Notes: generated by a model from the letters alone, not told the origin. 64,000 nucleotides of DNA from Symsagittifera roscoffensis (GCF_963678635.1 NC_087064.1:83135847-83199846); one strand, 5' to 3'. Counted from the stretch's first letter, positions 1 through 11,369 are shown. Made by a program: numbers and translations.

Positions 1-1466
1 AGCCAGTTGATTTTCTAGCCATTTAGTGCTAAGTAAAAGTTACCATTTTTAGGCCACCAGTCAAACGACTTTTGATCAGCTTTCGTTTGCATGCAAAGAT
101 AATCACATATCTGGGTCTCGGATCCCCAGACTACATAACTAACATTGAAAGCACGGCTTGAATATCCTAGTTTGCTATGTTTTAGTGACAGTTATCCACT
201 AAATCCATTGGAGATGGATTGACCCTTTCCTCTTCCTAGCTACTCCTCTAAAATAACAAACAATATTTGGGTTAATTCAATCGTTCACGGCATTAAAGCA
301 GCTAAAAAGTCAGTTTATTGCAGTCTCTCAACATACAACAGTCTCTGGGCATGGGAGGGTACTGATCCTTCCGGCTACCCCACTGAAGCCTCATTTCTTC
401 TTATCGGTTTCCGCTATACGTCTTATCGTGCGTGATCGTTACGATAAGAGACTTCGTATTTTCTTCTGTTTTTTCTTGACCATTTTTCACTTGTTAATTC
501 GGGTGTTTTGTTTTTTTTGTCAGTTTTTTGCCAAATATGGCCACTTTCTGTATTTCTCAGAAATATTGTGTCGCAATTCGAATTTTTAAAAGTTTACTTC
601 TAGAACATTCCGACCCTCCTTTTCGTGATTAATTTGTGATTAACAACGCTCTTGCTCTTTTTCTTGCTCGTCGGAGGGTTCGGCTTTGTCAACCAGGCGG
701 AAGAATGGCACATACTCCCCGCACAGTCCCCTTCAATGTCACCATTGAACGCATAACCCCGAGTTATCTTCAATTGGTGATCCAGTCCTCTATAAACAAC
801 TTTACAAATCGTATTAGAAAATTGAAAACTATCTACTCCACCTCAACTCACCGCGTGTCATAAATGGCATTGTACTACATTTCACTGCCTTTCAACATTT
901 TCACAAAATTTGCACTATGAGGAGTGTCCTAGATAAAAAAAAATTTCTGACTACATACGTCATTTTTCCGTAAAATTTCTTCTCGCTCTTTGAGATTAAG
1001 AAGTTGGGACGTGGCACGGCCACGCACCCGTTAAAATTAACTTAACGTCACTCGCCAAGTATAATCATTCAATAATGCTGTTGCCCTCAAAATTAAAAAT
1101 CAGAAACTCTGTGGCTAGGAAAGGTAATGATGTACTCACCCTCTTTGAGCAAGCGTACCCAAACCCTACCGGGTCGCCTCAAATTGAAGATGTGTCTTAA
1201 CCAGAATAAAAACTTCAGTCAAGTTTAAATAGGTAAATATACTATGTCCTATTTATAAATAATATCAACTAAAGTATTCATTGTTATACAACAATTGCGA
1301 AAAATCTAAACAGTTTTTTAACAATAACAAGGTCTGTTCTAATCAAACCCTCGCAAAACAGAAAAATTAAAATTTTCAATAATCAATCTTGGTTGATTAG
1401 TTCAAGTTTTCACACACAATGACAATAAGTTTTCATTTCTCTCCAAATTTCCTCTGCGTCTCTTCT
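1..1466. other. Non-coding flank, nothing recognised
   Basis: I see no convincing coding exon, RNA gene or element end here. The composition is mixed, with T-rich stretches around 470-620 and 1240-1400. A 52-codon ATG frame on the plus strand (705-863) has no recognisable motif and no splice context, so I do not call it. Confidence 0.4.
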
Positions 1467-2352
1467 TCAATCCTTCTGGGCTTGATCAGGCAATCCCATG
1501 GAGAACAACTTTTCGGCATCCCAAACAAGTACTAGGTTTGCTCTTTTGAGGTACCAAAACGTCTGCGCCAGGCAGTGACAGGGGTACTCCCCATGAGTCA
1601 GCAGTATATTTATCCAAGTTCGATACCCCGATGCCACCAATAAGGGCTCAATTTGCATCATCGTCTGGTGCGTCTCATCTTTCTCATCTATCTTGGAAAA
1701 ATAACTCGACATTATTCCCTTCACCTTCTTCTTCTGGAACTCACTGAGGTTACCTTCATCCCACTTCTAGCACTACTTCTTCCAACTCATCTCTAGACCT
1801 CTCCGGGACCGCCCGGAGGATCTTCCTTAACAACTCATGGGATTTCTCCGACATCCTCGCCAGTCGCACGCACTTAGGCACCGAGAAGAGCTGGTCGATC
1901 AATCGGTGCTGGCATCTAAAACCACCAGGTGGGTCGGGTATTTGCTATTACAGTATGGTACCGCGCTAGATCCCCCAAGGTACTTCGACCCGACTGTCTT
2001 ATGATATCCCATGTTGTGCTTCAAATTCATCTCGTTTTCAAGAGCCTCCCGCCAGTTTCGAATCTTCTGTTCCGTCAGCAATGCTCCGGGGAACACTTCC
2101 ACACTCAAGGATGTGACCAGTTCATGGGCACGCTCCAGGCGTTCCAATTACTCAATTGAGCTGCTCATACTGTAGAACCCTAAGGCCGGTCATCAGGTTC
2201 ACCTCCATCACTCCATGGCAATCCGCAATCAACTCCATGTCATTTTTCTCTGACCCACTCAGTCTTCCAAACAATTTGGCTAGCTGGCAGTGCTGTTCAC
2301 TCAATGTCTTCAAGCAGTGACCATTCCCACACACGTGACTTCCATTCCACAA
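1467..2352 (-). pseudogene. Decayed coding sequence, downstream part of unknown minus-strand polyprotein
   Basis: This stretch is clearly richer in G+C than its surroundings and carries three consecutive minus-strand open stretches (2152-2352, 1899-2147, 1467-1724) with protein-like composition, interrupted by stops and frame changes. Motifs such as LTEQKIRNWREALENEM and AEKLFSMGLPDQAQKD look like a soluble, helical, charged protein. I do not recognise a family. It lies on the same strand as the better preserved blocks at 2904-4410 and 4978-5570 and probably belonged to the same polypeptide. A retroelement gag is the likeliest class, by composition and company only. Confidence 0.35.
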
Positions 2353-2903
2353 GTGGAAGCTAGGCAGGTACCCTCCTTCATCCAGTCACTCGGAGAGTTC
2401 CCCTCGGACGGCTTGTCATCTTGCCTCGTTATTTTCAGAGCCAATAAATGATGTATCATGGCTAGGTCGTGTAGGCTCTCATTGTCGTTTTCCTCTAGCT
2501 CAGTTTCAGCGGTGAGGTCCCATCAGATTCGCGTTCGGATTTGGGCATCATGAAGGCTTCATGAGCTCCCACATCGTCACTAAGCTGGTCTTCAGTGGAC
2601 CGTCCCAAGAACCACACTCAAAGCTTCCTTGTCCCTCTAGCTGAGAACTCAAGGTTCATTCATTCGTTCCTCCAGGATTACTCCTCACTGTAACTGTTCA
2701 GACGTTATTGTCCCCATTTCTCGCACTCTTTCCACCCAGAAATTGAGGGTTACTGCCTGCTCATAGTCAAAGTATGGGTCCCTCGCTTCCTCGTTAACGA
2801 ATGGATTATAAGTCATTCCCGGGTTACCAGAAGGACTTCCGCTTTCCTAGCGTCGCGTACTCTTTCAGACTCTAAACTGCTTCTAACAACTCTCTCGTCA
2901 CAG

Positions 2904-4410
2904 TCAATTCTTTGTTGGAACATCGCCTGACTTCCTCCAATCTCTGGTAGCTATCCATGTCATTCGGTTCTTTTCTCGGGATCTGCACAGTGATATGTCT
3001 TGGTAGAGTTCCAACAGGGCCCTCAATAAGACTTCCTCACGCTTCATCGACCTCTGCCTGATTGTCTTCACACATTCCTCTAGCACCGGAGTAGGGATAC
3101 AATCCACCAGGAACTTCACAAAGCAAAGTGCGTCCTTTCTTTTTGCCCACGTCACCGCAGAATCTTCACTGGCGATCAACACTTTCAAAGCTCCCATCAA
3201 CTCTAACTGTTGTTCTCTACCTTTCGTCTCAATGGTAGCCTTATACCCCCCTTCCTTATCCCAATAAGGCACCACACAAGCCTCACTTTCAAAACTGTCC
3301 TAACTCAGGGGTTGGCTAATTACGACATCACATATGAGGGAGTACGCATGGTTTCATCGAAACACTTTTGCAGGGCCGCCTTTCAGGAAGTTTTATTCAG
3401 AAGCTCCAACCATTTTCATTCGCTTCCGATGACATCACGGTGCCATATCCCTTCCTCTTCAGGTTCGAGCCCTTTATTAATTCTTTCAGATACTCCTGCG
3501 TGGCTTGCTTGTCATGCCAGGCCATCGGGTGCCTTCTCGCGGAATTTCTCGCTTTCGCCATTTCCAGGTAGCCACCAGCAGGATCGCCCATGTGAACTGA
3601 TTCGGGCACTAAAATACGACTATACTCGACCACGTCGAGCTGCCCTTCCATCTTCATCTTTGCCATGTTAGTACGTGATGGTTTGTAGTCGTCCAATCCG
3701 CCGGATCCACACTGGCTAATAACCCCCATTTCCAGTCTGCTGTCAGGCAGGGTCCCCTTTCTTTTCTTGACCTTTGAAGCCGTTGAGATTAATCCCGCCA
3801 GCAACATCGGTGGCACTTGGTTCTCCTTTTCCCTGCCGCCTTGCGTGACACCGGCCCCTTGCCCAGCTTCGTTCGTTCGGGCAAGGGGACAACTTCGCCA
3901 GTGACATCACCACTGTTGTGGCCTTTGATTTCACAACCTTGGGGTTGGTCGTTTTGTCGTTCACTCTCTCCTTCAATTTTCTCACCATTGACTTGTACTT
4001 CCTCAGCTCTCTTTTGGCCGCCCTTCTGACGGGTCGACCTCGCATAATCGGAAGTTCTTCAGCACTTTCCTTCTTGACTGACTCGGTCAGACCGTCAGAT
4101 TCAGTGGACTCCATCATTTTCTCTCCATCACGGACTGGGTGCCGTATCTCCGGATTATGCTCCACGTACTCTCCATGAACGCTACGCGCGTCCAAGCCTC
4201 GCCGGTCTTTCTCTCCAGCTCGCTTTGGTATCGTTCCCATTCTTCTTCTGGCAACGTGCCCAGGAACGCTACTCGCATCGACTCATCGATCCTACGCCTT
4301 CGCGGGGATTCACTGAGCAGCTTGGACTCGCCCCTCCTCTGGTGTGCTTCAACCAGGGACATAGACTCCACGTGTGACAGACTAGCTGGGGGCTCCTTAG
4401 TGGGAGACAT
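2904..4410 (-). pseudogene. Decayed gag-like coding block of unknown family
   Basis: Three overlapping minus-strand frames (4114-4410, 3743-4240, 3397-3816) plus 2904-3275 read as one protein with at least two frameshifts. Visible pieces are an acidic and basic segment with LPEEEWERYQSELERKTGEA, a basic region RPVRRAAKRELRKYKSMVRK that may bind nucleic acid, and a helical region with KDALCFVKFLVDCIPTPVLE. No zinc knuckle, protease, RT or integrase motif is visible. G+C is higher than in the flanks, and the plus-strand frames over the same bases are antisense shadows. I infer a retroelement gag or similar structural protein; the family is unknown to me. Confidence 0.35.
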
Positions 4411-4721
4411 GAATGATGAGTATTTGTTTGAACGGCATGCAATACTGGAACATCTGGAACAGACTCTACGGAGTGGTGAAACACAGACAGGAAGAGGCGA
4501 AACGACATAGCGTGAAAACCATGAAAAAGTTCATCGATTGCAGATAAATACTCGAAAGAGCTTCTTTTCGACGGACTGTGCCGAGCGAGCTACGGTAACC
4601 GAGAAAACTAAGCCTGTAGGCCGATGAAGAACCATTTATTGTGTCAGGAATTGTAGAAATTCGGACCCGAGCGATTCGCCAGGAGACTTTCAAGTGATAG
4701 CTGCCATTTATAATATAGTGG

Positions 4722-5210
4722 ATAATGGCAGGCCGCATGGTGGGCAGACGCCACGCAACGGCTGCCGTGATGACTGCACCTTTGGAACGATCAAGGACTT
4801 CGGTATAGTCAAACGACCTGCCTGCGAATCAGTATCGTGGGCAGAGATTGTATCCAACCCTACACAAACCTCGACTAAAGGGACCGCAAAGAAAATGCCA
4901 GGAGTGCTAGATATTCTAAAAAAATCATTACGACAATATCTAGAAAAAGTCCTTGTTACGGACTCACGTGAATGCTCTCATGGATTGATATTTTCTACGC
5001 CGGATATTTCTTGTACGCTTCTGTTTGTGATTCGCGCAAGGTTCGACATCGTCACAAGCCTTGATCCTGATTGGCTGGCAGTTCGCTTGGCAAAATTATT
5101 TCTACCGAAGTTGACGATCTCTCCGTAGAAGCAGTCATGACGGAACCCGTTGCGTAGCTTCTTCCCACTATGCAGCCGGCCGTTTCCGCTACTCTTACGC
5201 ACGGCAGCTT
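4722..5210. repeat. Imperfect inverted duplication of a coding motif
   Basis: Plus-strand bases from about 4722 to 4920 resemble the reverse complement of about 4984 to 5210. Both encode the pattern NGR-x-H-x-G-x3-RNG-x-R-x-DC-x2-G-x-I-x2-FG and, further on, a GV-x2-I end, so the two copies point towards each other across about 65 bases. Nucleotide identity over the best 85 bases is roughly 70 percent by eye. The copy on the plus strand has the frame 4694-5128. This is too diverged to be a recent fold-back; it is an old inverted duplication within the retroelement-like block. Confidence 0.55.
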
Positions 5211-5570
5211 CTAATTCAGAGACTCCTAACACATCGTCCGGTTCCTGATTTGTTAGCTTTCCTGACACAGACATTGTTTCTATTTCTGTGGTTTGCCTTT
5301 ACTCTCGTGGTGTCAACAATTTGGAAGGATAATCTTTTTCAAGCTCTATTTTCACCATCTGACGCAGTCGATCAGCTCGGAAGATTTTTTCTTTCTTCAG
5401 GCGTTCCTTCTTCTTTACTTGTCTCTTCTTCGCCTCTTCTTTCAATTATCCATTCACTTCACTTCTTACATGTCCGACTATTTTACCTGTTCGCTTCGAC
5501 TCTTTTTGGGGGCATATGGGTTCTCGTGGTTGAACCCAACGAAGGAAGTCTTTTGTTCTTCCTAGTCTAG
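4978..5570 (-). pseudogene. N-terminal part of the unknown minus-strand protein
   Basis: An open minus-strand frame runs from 5274 to 4978 and contains NGRLHSGKKLRNGFRHDC followed by a GEIVNFG segment. Upstream, to about 5570, the minus strand encodes Lys/Glu/Arg-rich sequence with several stops. The 98-residue frame is matched by a second copy of the same motif on the opposite strand at 4722-4920. No family recognised. The Phe/Leu/Ser-rich plus-strand frames at 5250-5570 are antisense artefacts of the Lys/Glu-rich strand. Confidence 0.35.
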
Positions 5571-5574
5571 GCGG

Positions 5575-6962
5575 AGACCCGGTGGAGAGGAACGATCATG
5601 TGCGATCTTTTGCCAAGCCAGGTTCTCAGGCCAGGTCGCTCCGCGGGGGCTCTCCATTCATTCACCTCATAATAAACTTTGCTCTCCATAAGCACTCATC
5701 GTCAAGACTGCCTTGGGTGGGAATCCTCCGTTGTAATTTCCTACGAGGAAGATAAGGATGGCCATCAGTATGGCTCTCTCCGGTTAATACAGTGCAAAAC
5801 CCTTTTCAACTATCGGACGAGGGATCGCAGCTTATACTAATCCCACATAAGCTTCCAGGTCAATCAAATTGTCGGGTTTATCCATGTTGAAAAGCCGATT
5901 GTTTTCTCGATTCAAATGAGTATTAATTGAGCAAAACTGAACAATGGCACCCAATTGAAAATTCAATACTCATCACTCCAATTAAAATGGTAATTTTTTA
6001 ACCATCCCATTGAAAGTTTAGAAGAAACATTTGGTTGAAACTAAAACATGTCCTTCTCACAGCGTTTAAAAGAGTAGCTTTTATTTTAAAAGTTCCAACG
6101 AACAACCCCTGAGCTGACAAGTCTTGAGCGGGCAATTCTCCCGGAAAAAAACCTCTTCAGATTCCTCATTTGCCTTGTTAATTTAACATTCGCGGTCATA
6201 AGGTCACCCGAATGAAACAAGAAAGATTTTCTTTAATAAAAAAAAAACAGAAAACTGATATACACAACATTTTTTCAGAACTTTTTCTATTTTTGAGTTC
6301 TGCATAACCATTTCTCTAGGGATCTAGATAACCTCGAGCTGAATGTTTTTGATCATCTTGAGAAGTCTTGTTTAAATATATATCCTAGAGTAAATCTATG
6401 GTTAAAAATCAAATTTTGGTGTTTTCCAGCTGCTGCTTTGTTACCCTAGTGACTAAGATACTTAAGATTTTTGTCAATTTTGTAGGCATTTGCGGCAATG
6501 TCGCAACGCTCCCTGTTTCTGGTCTCTGCTGCCCTAAAATATCAAAGCTTCGATTTTCTTTCCTAAAAATGGACGCTTATTTTGATTCAAAACTCAAATT
6601 GGCATTCATTTTGATTGCGCACGTTCGTTCATTTTAATAACGTTTTTCATTCACTGAGTACAATGATGCTCAAGTACCAAATGGGTAGGCTAAACATGTA
6701 ATTCTGCTTCTTTTTCGCCTGCTCCTCTTGAAGGTTATGTTTTTTGATTGGTAATTTCCCAGTGTGGGTGAGTCCTAGCCTCACTCCCCCGACAAAGTAT
6801 CCATCGACATCCCCGTCCATCGTACCTTCCTTGTCAAGTCCAATTTTAACGCAAGAATAAATCGTGGTTCATCCTGGGCAACCCAACCGGTGGGGCACAA
6901 ATGGCTTTGTTTTTGTTTTTGGTAACTTCAAGCAGCCACGATCTACATCTTGAATCAAGCGG
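5575..6962. other. Intergenic, unassigned repeat-like DNA
   Basis: A GC-richer patch at 5575-5880 gives way to AT-rich DNA. No gene, element end or RNA gene could be supported. The 79-codon frame at 6398-6637 has no recognisable domain. The patch at about 6740-6960 may be the upstream part of the LINE fragment that follows. Confidence 0.35.
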
Positions 6963-7241
6963 GTGGTTGGTCGTGGATCATTTCCCACCTCATTGAGTCA
7001 TTCCACAATCCGTAATTTTGTATGGACTGCTTTTACGACTGTTGCAAATGCAAGAAGCCTTGCGGCGGCACTAGATACAAAAAGTAAATTAGTAAATGTA
7101 TTCATCACAACCAATCACAGAATTTTATGCCTTTGTGAACCTTGGTTGCATGACAAAATCGAGACGTCAAATTTTTTAGTTGGAAATTATAACATCAACA
7201 GGTCAGACAGAATCTCGTCAAATGAACAGAACACCCATGGT
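6963..7241 (+). mobile_element. LINE (non-LTR retrotransposon) endonuclease fragment, left side
   Basis: The plus-strand frame contains NARSLAAAL, then ILCLCEPWLHDKIETSNFLV and INRSDR. This is the usual opening of an apurinic/apyrimidinic-type (EEP) endonuclease of CR1/Jockey/Rex-like LINEs: an NARS segment, a C-x-E-x-WL motif and R-x-DR. The frame reaches THG at the CATGGT site, where the Maverick is inserted. It resumes on the far side at 28856 as HGGILTAIKS, which shows that the LINE was the target. The fragment lacks start and RT here. The original reading frame is broken further downstream. Confidence 0.7.
7236..7241. repeat. Target-site duplication (left) of the Maverick, CATGGT
   Basis: CATGGT stands directly before the left terminal AGTAG and is repeated directly after the right terminus (28856-28861). 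Six bases is the target-site length known for Maverick/Polinton elements. Codons His-Gly of the host LINE lie here. Confidence 0.75.
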
Positions 7242-7775
7242 AGTAGCCGAGTAGTAGATGATGGAGCTGATCAGGGGGGGGGGGGGGTTGAGTGGCTGAC
7301 CCCATGTATTAAGATACGTTATAGATTTCGGGTCAGCCTCGCTATGTATTAAGATTGGGTATGGAATCTACAATGTATTAAGATAGGGAATATCGATGGT
7401 AAGGTTTCAGTGTGATAGTAAGAGACAGAAAAACGAAAATTTTTTGGTTTTTGTGTGGAAAAGTCTAGTTTTTTCGCAAAAATCTCGGCGCGCGTTATCT
7501 AATTGGAGAAAATTAATATTTAATATCGAGTAGATTGTGGAATGAAGGTCTTTTAATTAGTTTGTTGGTACATGGTGAGTCAATGGTAAGAGTTTTTGCG
7601 TAAAAACTTAGATTTTTTATCGAAAAATTTGAAAATTTTTCAAAAAAACTTCAAAACACGATGAGATTAGCTATAATTCTACCTATTTTATTAGATAATC
7701 TTACTTTCTATCTACTTGAAGCAATTCTGAAACCTAGTGAAACTTCGAAAAAAGTCAAATTTTTGAGAAAAAAAT
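7242..7775. repeat. Left terminal inverted repeat of the Maverick
   Basis: The segment matches the reverse complement of about 28355-28855 from the terminal AGTAG inwards to a TTTTGAGAAAA stretch. The left end has an extra 8 bases (AGTAGCCG) relative to the right end and an expanded G tract of about 15 near 7274. Within the TIR the 12-mer ATGTATTAAGAT occurs at 7304, 7344 and 7373. Confidence 0.8.
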
Positions 7776-8350
7776 AAATTACAAAGAAAAATATATAAAT
7801 CACTGCATCGTATAGTAAATTTACTACCATAATTTACACTTACAAATAAAAAACTACACATTTACATAAAATTGCTGATAAAATTCAAAAGATACACATC
7901 ATGAATAATATTCAAGTTTCTCTGGTAGACTTTAAAAAGAAGAAATTCTGAAGAAATTGCGTAAAATCCACACGAATTATCAGTTTTTCGCATTTTTCTC
8001 GGAACCATTCGCCCATTTTTTTTTGTTAGAAAGGAAAAAGTTGTTCTTTTTCGACACAAAGAATCAGCAAAGTAGTATATTTTGTCCAATCGAGATATCA
8101 TGATTCAGTGTTCCCCTCTATCATTGCTTGGAGCGTAGTTAACAATTGCCAAACAATATTTTATTAGTCGAGGTACTTTATCGGAGGGGTAAGATCCCAT
8201 TTACTAAAACCTGAGTTCAGGAATTCTTTGAATAATTTGCAGAAGTAAAAAATTATCCATCTGGGCAATTGTTAGCCGATTTACATCTAAAAACAAAGAA
8301 ATAGTTAGTTTGGTAGTGTAATTTAGGATAAAAAAAGTAAGATTAATGAC
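7776..8350. other. AT-rich Maverick subterminal region
   Basis: A 79-codon minus-strand frame (7862-8101) rich in Phe, Lys and Arg has no recognisable domain and no duplicate elsewhere in the window. I see nothing else to support a gene. Confidence 0.35.
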
Positions 8351-8644
8351 TTACACGCATTTAGGTATTGAATCAACAAAGTCCCATACATAAAACTTAT
8401 GATCTGGACAAAGGTTTTTGAAGACTGTTTTCCAGACTAGGTTGAAAAATTTTCTTCGGTTTTCAATTAAACAGCATTCTTTATCTGCATTTTCTGGAGA
8501 TGTAGGTCTGAAGAAAAAGAAAATAGATAGTACAGAGACAATAACCATGAAAAGTCCCAACGTTACAATATTTTTGAAGGAACCCGAAAACTCAAAAAAA
8601 CTAAACATTTTTAGCGACTGTTCCGAAATTGTCGATTTTAACAT
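8351..8644 (-). CDS. Small predicted single-pass membrane protein beside the capsid gene
   Basis: The 97-codon ATG frame has one strongly hydrophobic stretch (about residues 26-45, IVTLGLFMVIVSVLSIFFFF) followed by a charged, Cys-containing C-terminal half (KECCLIENRRKFFNLVWKTV). It starts just inside the 3' end of the major capsid gene in another frame, the way compact viral genes overlap. The frame is intact although the adjacent capsid gene is broken. The function is unknown. Small membrane proteins next to capsid genes occur in dsDNA viruses related to Mavericks, but that analogy is an inference. It could also be a chance frame in AT-rich DNA. Confidence 0.4.
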   Translation of the reverse strand: MLKSTISEQSLKMFSFFEFSGSFKNIVTLGLFMVIVSVLSIFFFFRPTSPENADKECCLIENRRKFFNLVWKTVFKNLCPDHKFYVWDFVDSIPKCV

Positions 8645-9869
8645 TTGATGGTCGTTCTGCCAAGACTATAACTTCCGTTACTTGGTCCAAGAGAAACTGG
8701 AAAAAAACTTCTAATCTCACGCTTTCTCCAGTAAGTTCTGCATAATGCAACTGTTCAGCTGCTTCCTGTAGTGAAGTCAATCCAAAAACTAGAATATAAG
8801 AATTTTGAAAATCTTCAATCAGGAGAACTGGAAATCTTCGTTAAACTGCATTGATTTTATTGTTGTAACATAAGGACGACAAGTTGTATTTAATGAAACA
8901 ATTGCGCTTCCACCCCGAATAATTCTAAGCTCACTCAAATTAAATTGTTGATAGCTGAAAGGGTTTTCGTGAAAAGATCCTGCAACAGCTGAATTTGTAT
9001 TCATTGCAACAGCTATACTTTTTATTGGGGGGTTATTGAATATATTCACTTGTATGAATTGGTTTTGACGAGATGGAATGATAAAGGTTCTTGCTATAGT
9101 TTCCATGTAATTATAATGAGCAGGTTCCCTTTCCAGATTCCATTGCAAGTATTGATGGTATTCCATTGCAGGTATTGTCTAAAATTCTTCTTGTAAGCAG
9201 CGAACAATCAAAAATTTTCATACTAACATTTGGATTATCAGACAGCATGTAAAAGTTCGCTCTAGCTCGAATTAGTTTAATTCGAACTTTGGTATTTGGT
9301 AGCAACAATTTTTCGCAAGTAAACAGGTCAATGGCTAGCCTGCCATAAAGTAAAAAAAGTTATCCCTGATCCCAAGGAATTTGCTCTATCAGTGAACGGA
9401 TGCATATCAAATGCATCAGGAAATTCTTCAAAACTATATCCGTGACAAGAAAATATTCCTTTATTACTTACTGCCGACGAGTTGGATTTGTTCGATATGT
9501 GCTTTATGAGGATATAATCCATTAGCGTTGTAAGCTATTGTATTATTTAAAAAAATCTTCACAATTGGAGAATAAAGAAGGTAGTAGATTGTTTACATAG
9601 GTTAAGTAAGTTTGTGGTTCCTCATCCGAATCTTCCTCCATTTTTGCTTTATGTTATGCTATTTCGTTTTTGAAAGCATCAAACAACCTTCCTTTGAATA
9701 ATTTAAGCTTTAAATTAAAATGGGTGTCAAGCATATCCAAGTAGAGATTACGATCCGTTTCAAACTCAAAATCAATACTGCTTTCATCTAGAGAGGTGCT
9801 GGGGAATACTTCTTGTGTGTAAGATGACATAATTGTTTCCAAAACTGGGACTTTATCAAAAATCTCCAA
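8615..9869 (-). pseudogene. Maverick major capsid protein (double jelly-roll), frame-broken
   Basis: Minus-strand pieces follow the order of the Maverick capsid protein. An N-terminal segment (9654-9869) has SSIDFEFETDRNLYLDMLDT. A middle piece (about 9111-9350) has KVRIKLIRARANFYMLSDNP. A segment at 8819-9166 has RTFIIPSRQNQFIQ and IKSIAVAMNTNSAVAGSF. A C-terminal part continues in another frame to about 8615 (LTGESVRLEVFFQFLLDQ, then VTEVIVLAERPS). This is the family represented by the F54H12.2-like proteins of animals, shown by others to be the DJR capsid. Total span about 1.25 kb, shorter than a typical 600-residue capsid, with several frame changes and probable internal deletion. Only one copy remains; it lies outside the duplicated block. 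Confidence 0.75.
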
Positions 9870-10224
9870 TGAACAATTTGTAAAAGCCTCATACCGAAAA
9901 TGACTTTGGTTTACTTACATCTCCACAAACTGTTTCTCGCACTTGGATTTTTACTAATCAGCCAAAATTTCTACCGAGAACATAAGGTTGTTATTTTGCA
10001 CTGAGAAGATCATTTTGAGCAATAAGTTGCGAGGGAAGTTGAATAAGTAAAAGATCCAGGGTAAAAACAAAATTTACACTTGCGAGAGAAAAGTTGACGG
10101 TGGTTAAATTCAAATTAAAAAAATTAGAGCTGAGAGAGGAGGTAGTTGACGGTAGATAAATTGAAAATAAAATGATTTTTAGTTAAGAGAGAGCTGTACC
10201 TTCAATTCGAATGTGTGGGTTCAA

Positions 10225-10410
10225 CCAATCAGAATGGATTTTCCTTATTTGGATTGTAGTCGTTTCCAATCAGATTTTGTTTTCCTTTTGAGGACTTTTT
10301 GTAGAAAAGTCGTGTCCAATCGGAAACAAAGCTCCACTTTGGGTACTTTTACACATTGTCGTTTCCAATCACAAAAATGTTCATTTTTGTGCTAGTTGTC
10401 TTATCCAATC
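10225..10410. promoter_or_regulatory. Array of five CCAATC boxes, copy I
   Basis: CCAATC occurs at 10225, 10266, 10316, 10365 and 10405, all on the plus strand, with start spacings of 41, 50, 49 and 40. CCAAT is the core of NF-Y sites in animal promoters. The array sits between the minus-strand capsid gene and the next minus-strand ORF. Function inferred, not shown. Confidence 0.5.
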
Positions 10411-10627
10411 AGACAAAAGTTTACCTTTTTAGGACTTAAATCTTTCAAATAAGTAATAAAATACTCAAAAGTAACTGCAAAAATAAATTACCAAAAGTTG
10501 TTTGCCGTAAAAATAAGAAAGTTTGCCGATAAAAGTAACAAAAGAATGAAAATTAATAAAAGTAGCATCTCTGCAACATTTCTCATCAAGTTAATTGAAT
10601 TTTTTGTATTTATTTGATGAAAAATTG

Positions 10628-10885
10628 CTATTTGTTGAGTAGATAGTCAAGTTCTTTGATTTTGATGTAGATTTGAGAGGATAACTCAAAGTTGAAGAAT
10701 TTCTCGAAGCAAATCTCTGGAAGTCTGATTCGAAACCTGATCATGTAAGATTTTGAACTTTGAAAATTTTTAAAGAAATGGAGGAAAAAAGAACTTTGCT
10801 GGGGAGTTTTGACAAACTTGGGAGTTGGGTAGGGAATAAAAAGAGTCTTTGTAAAACAATCGTACGACTTTTTTATTAGCTTCAA
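10628..10885 (-). CDS. Unassigned 85-residue protein, copy I
   Basis: The ATG frame is basic and Phe-rich (SSFFLHFFKNFQSSKSY, IRFRIRLPEICFEKFFNFEL) with a helical end IYIKIKELDYLL. The same protein is encoded at full length in the third tandem copy (24822-25079). A 61-codon shortened frame is in the second (16696-16881). Persistence of the frame suggests a real Maverick gene, but the duplications are young enough that this is weak evidence. I do not recognise the family. Confidence 0.4.
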   Translation of the reverse strand: MKLIKKSYDCFTKTLFIPYPTPKFVKTPQQSSFFLHFFKNFQSSKSYMIRFRIRLPEICFEKFFNFELSSQIYIKIKELDYLLNK

Positions 10886-11369
10886 ATTTTCTAAAATAAA
10901 TATATTTTCTTTTCTTGTCAGGTGTAACTCAGCGGTAAGTTTATAGATTTGATACGCAATATTTTCTTTTCTTGTCAGGAGTTTTGAGCAACCATTTCGT
11001 ATGAAGTTTCAACCAAAAATGATTATTCGAAATCTTGAGGAACTAGAGAACAACTCGGGTAATTCCTACGGACACAAAAAGATTTTTTTTTGCCTGTACT
11101 ATCTCTTAGTTCTGTGGAAATTTTTATGCTGTGGAAAGATTTTTTGAACAATTTTTTGAGTTGTAGTTTGTAAAGGATTGATAATTCATGTACTGTCCTG
11201 TAGAAAATTTATCTCCACTTTTTACTTTGGGGATGAATGTAAAACAACGCAATAATAGAGTTTTGTCTATCACTATCACCCACTATGTTATATTCTATAA
11301 TATCTCTATCTATCATCAAAGAATGTATTCTGAGAATGTCGTAATTCTAATAATTCCGTTATATTCAAA

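Noticed and set aside
636-863. 75-codon plus-strand frame
   Set aside because: It begins at GTG; from its first ATG only 52 codons remain and there is no motif or splice context.
3210-4510. Long plus-strand frames over the GC-rich block
   Set aside because: The minus strand gives better protein-like composition in consecutive overlapping frames; the plus frames are shadows.
5250-5570. Overlapping plus-strand Phe/Leu/Ser-rich frames that look like a membrane protein
   Set aside because: They are antisense to Lys/Glu/Arg-rich minus-strand coding sequence of the decayed polyprotein.
7862-8101. 79-codon minus-strand ORF near the left Maverick end
   Set aside because: No recognisable domain and no second copy; not called as a gene.
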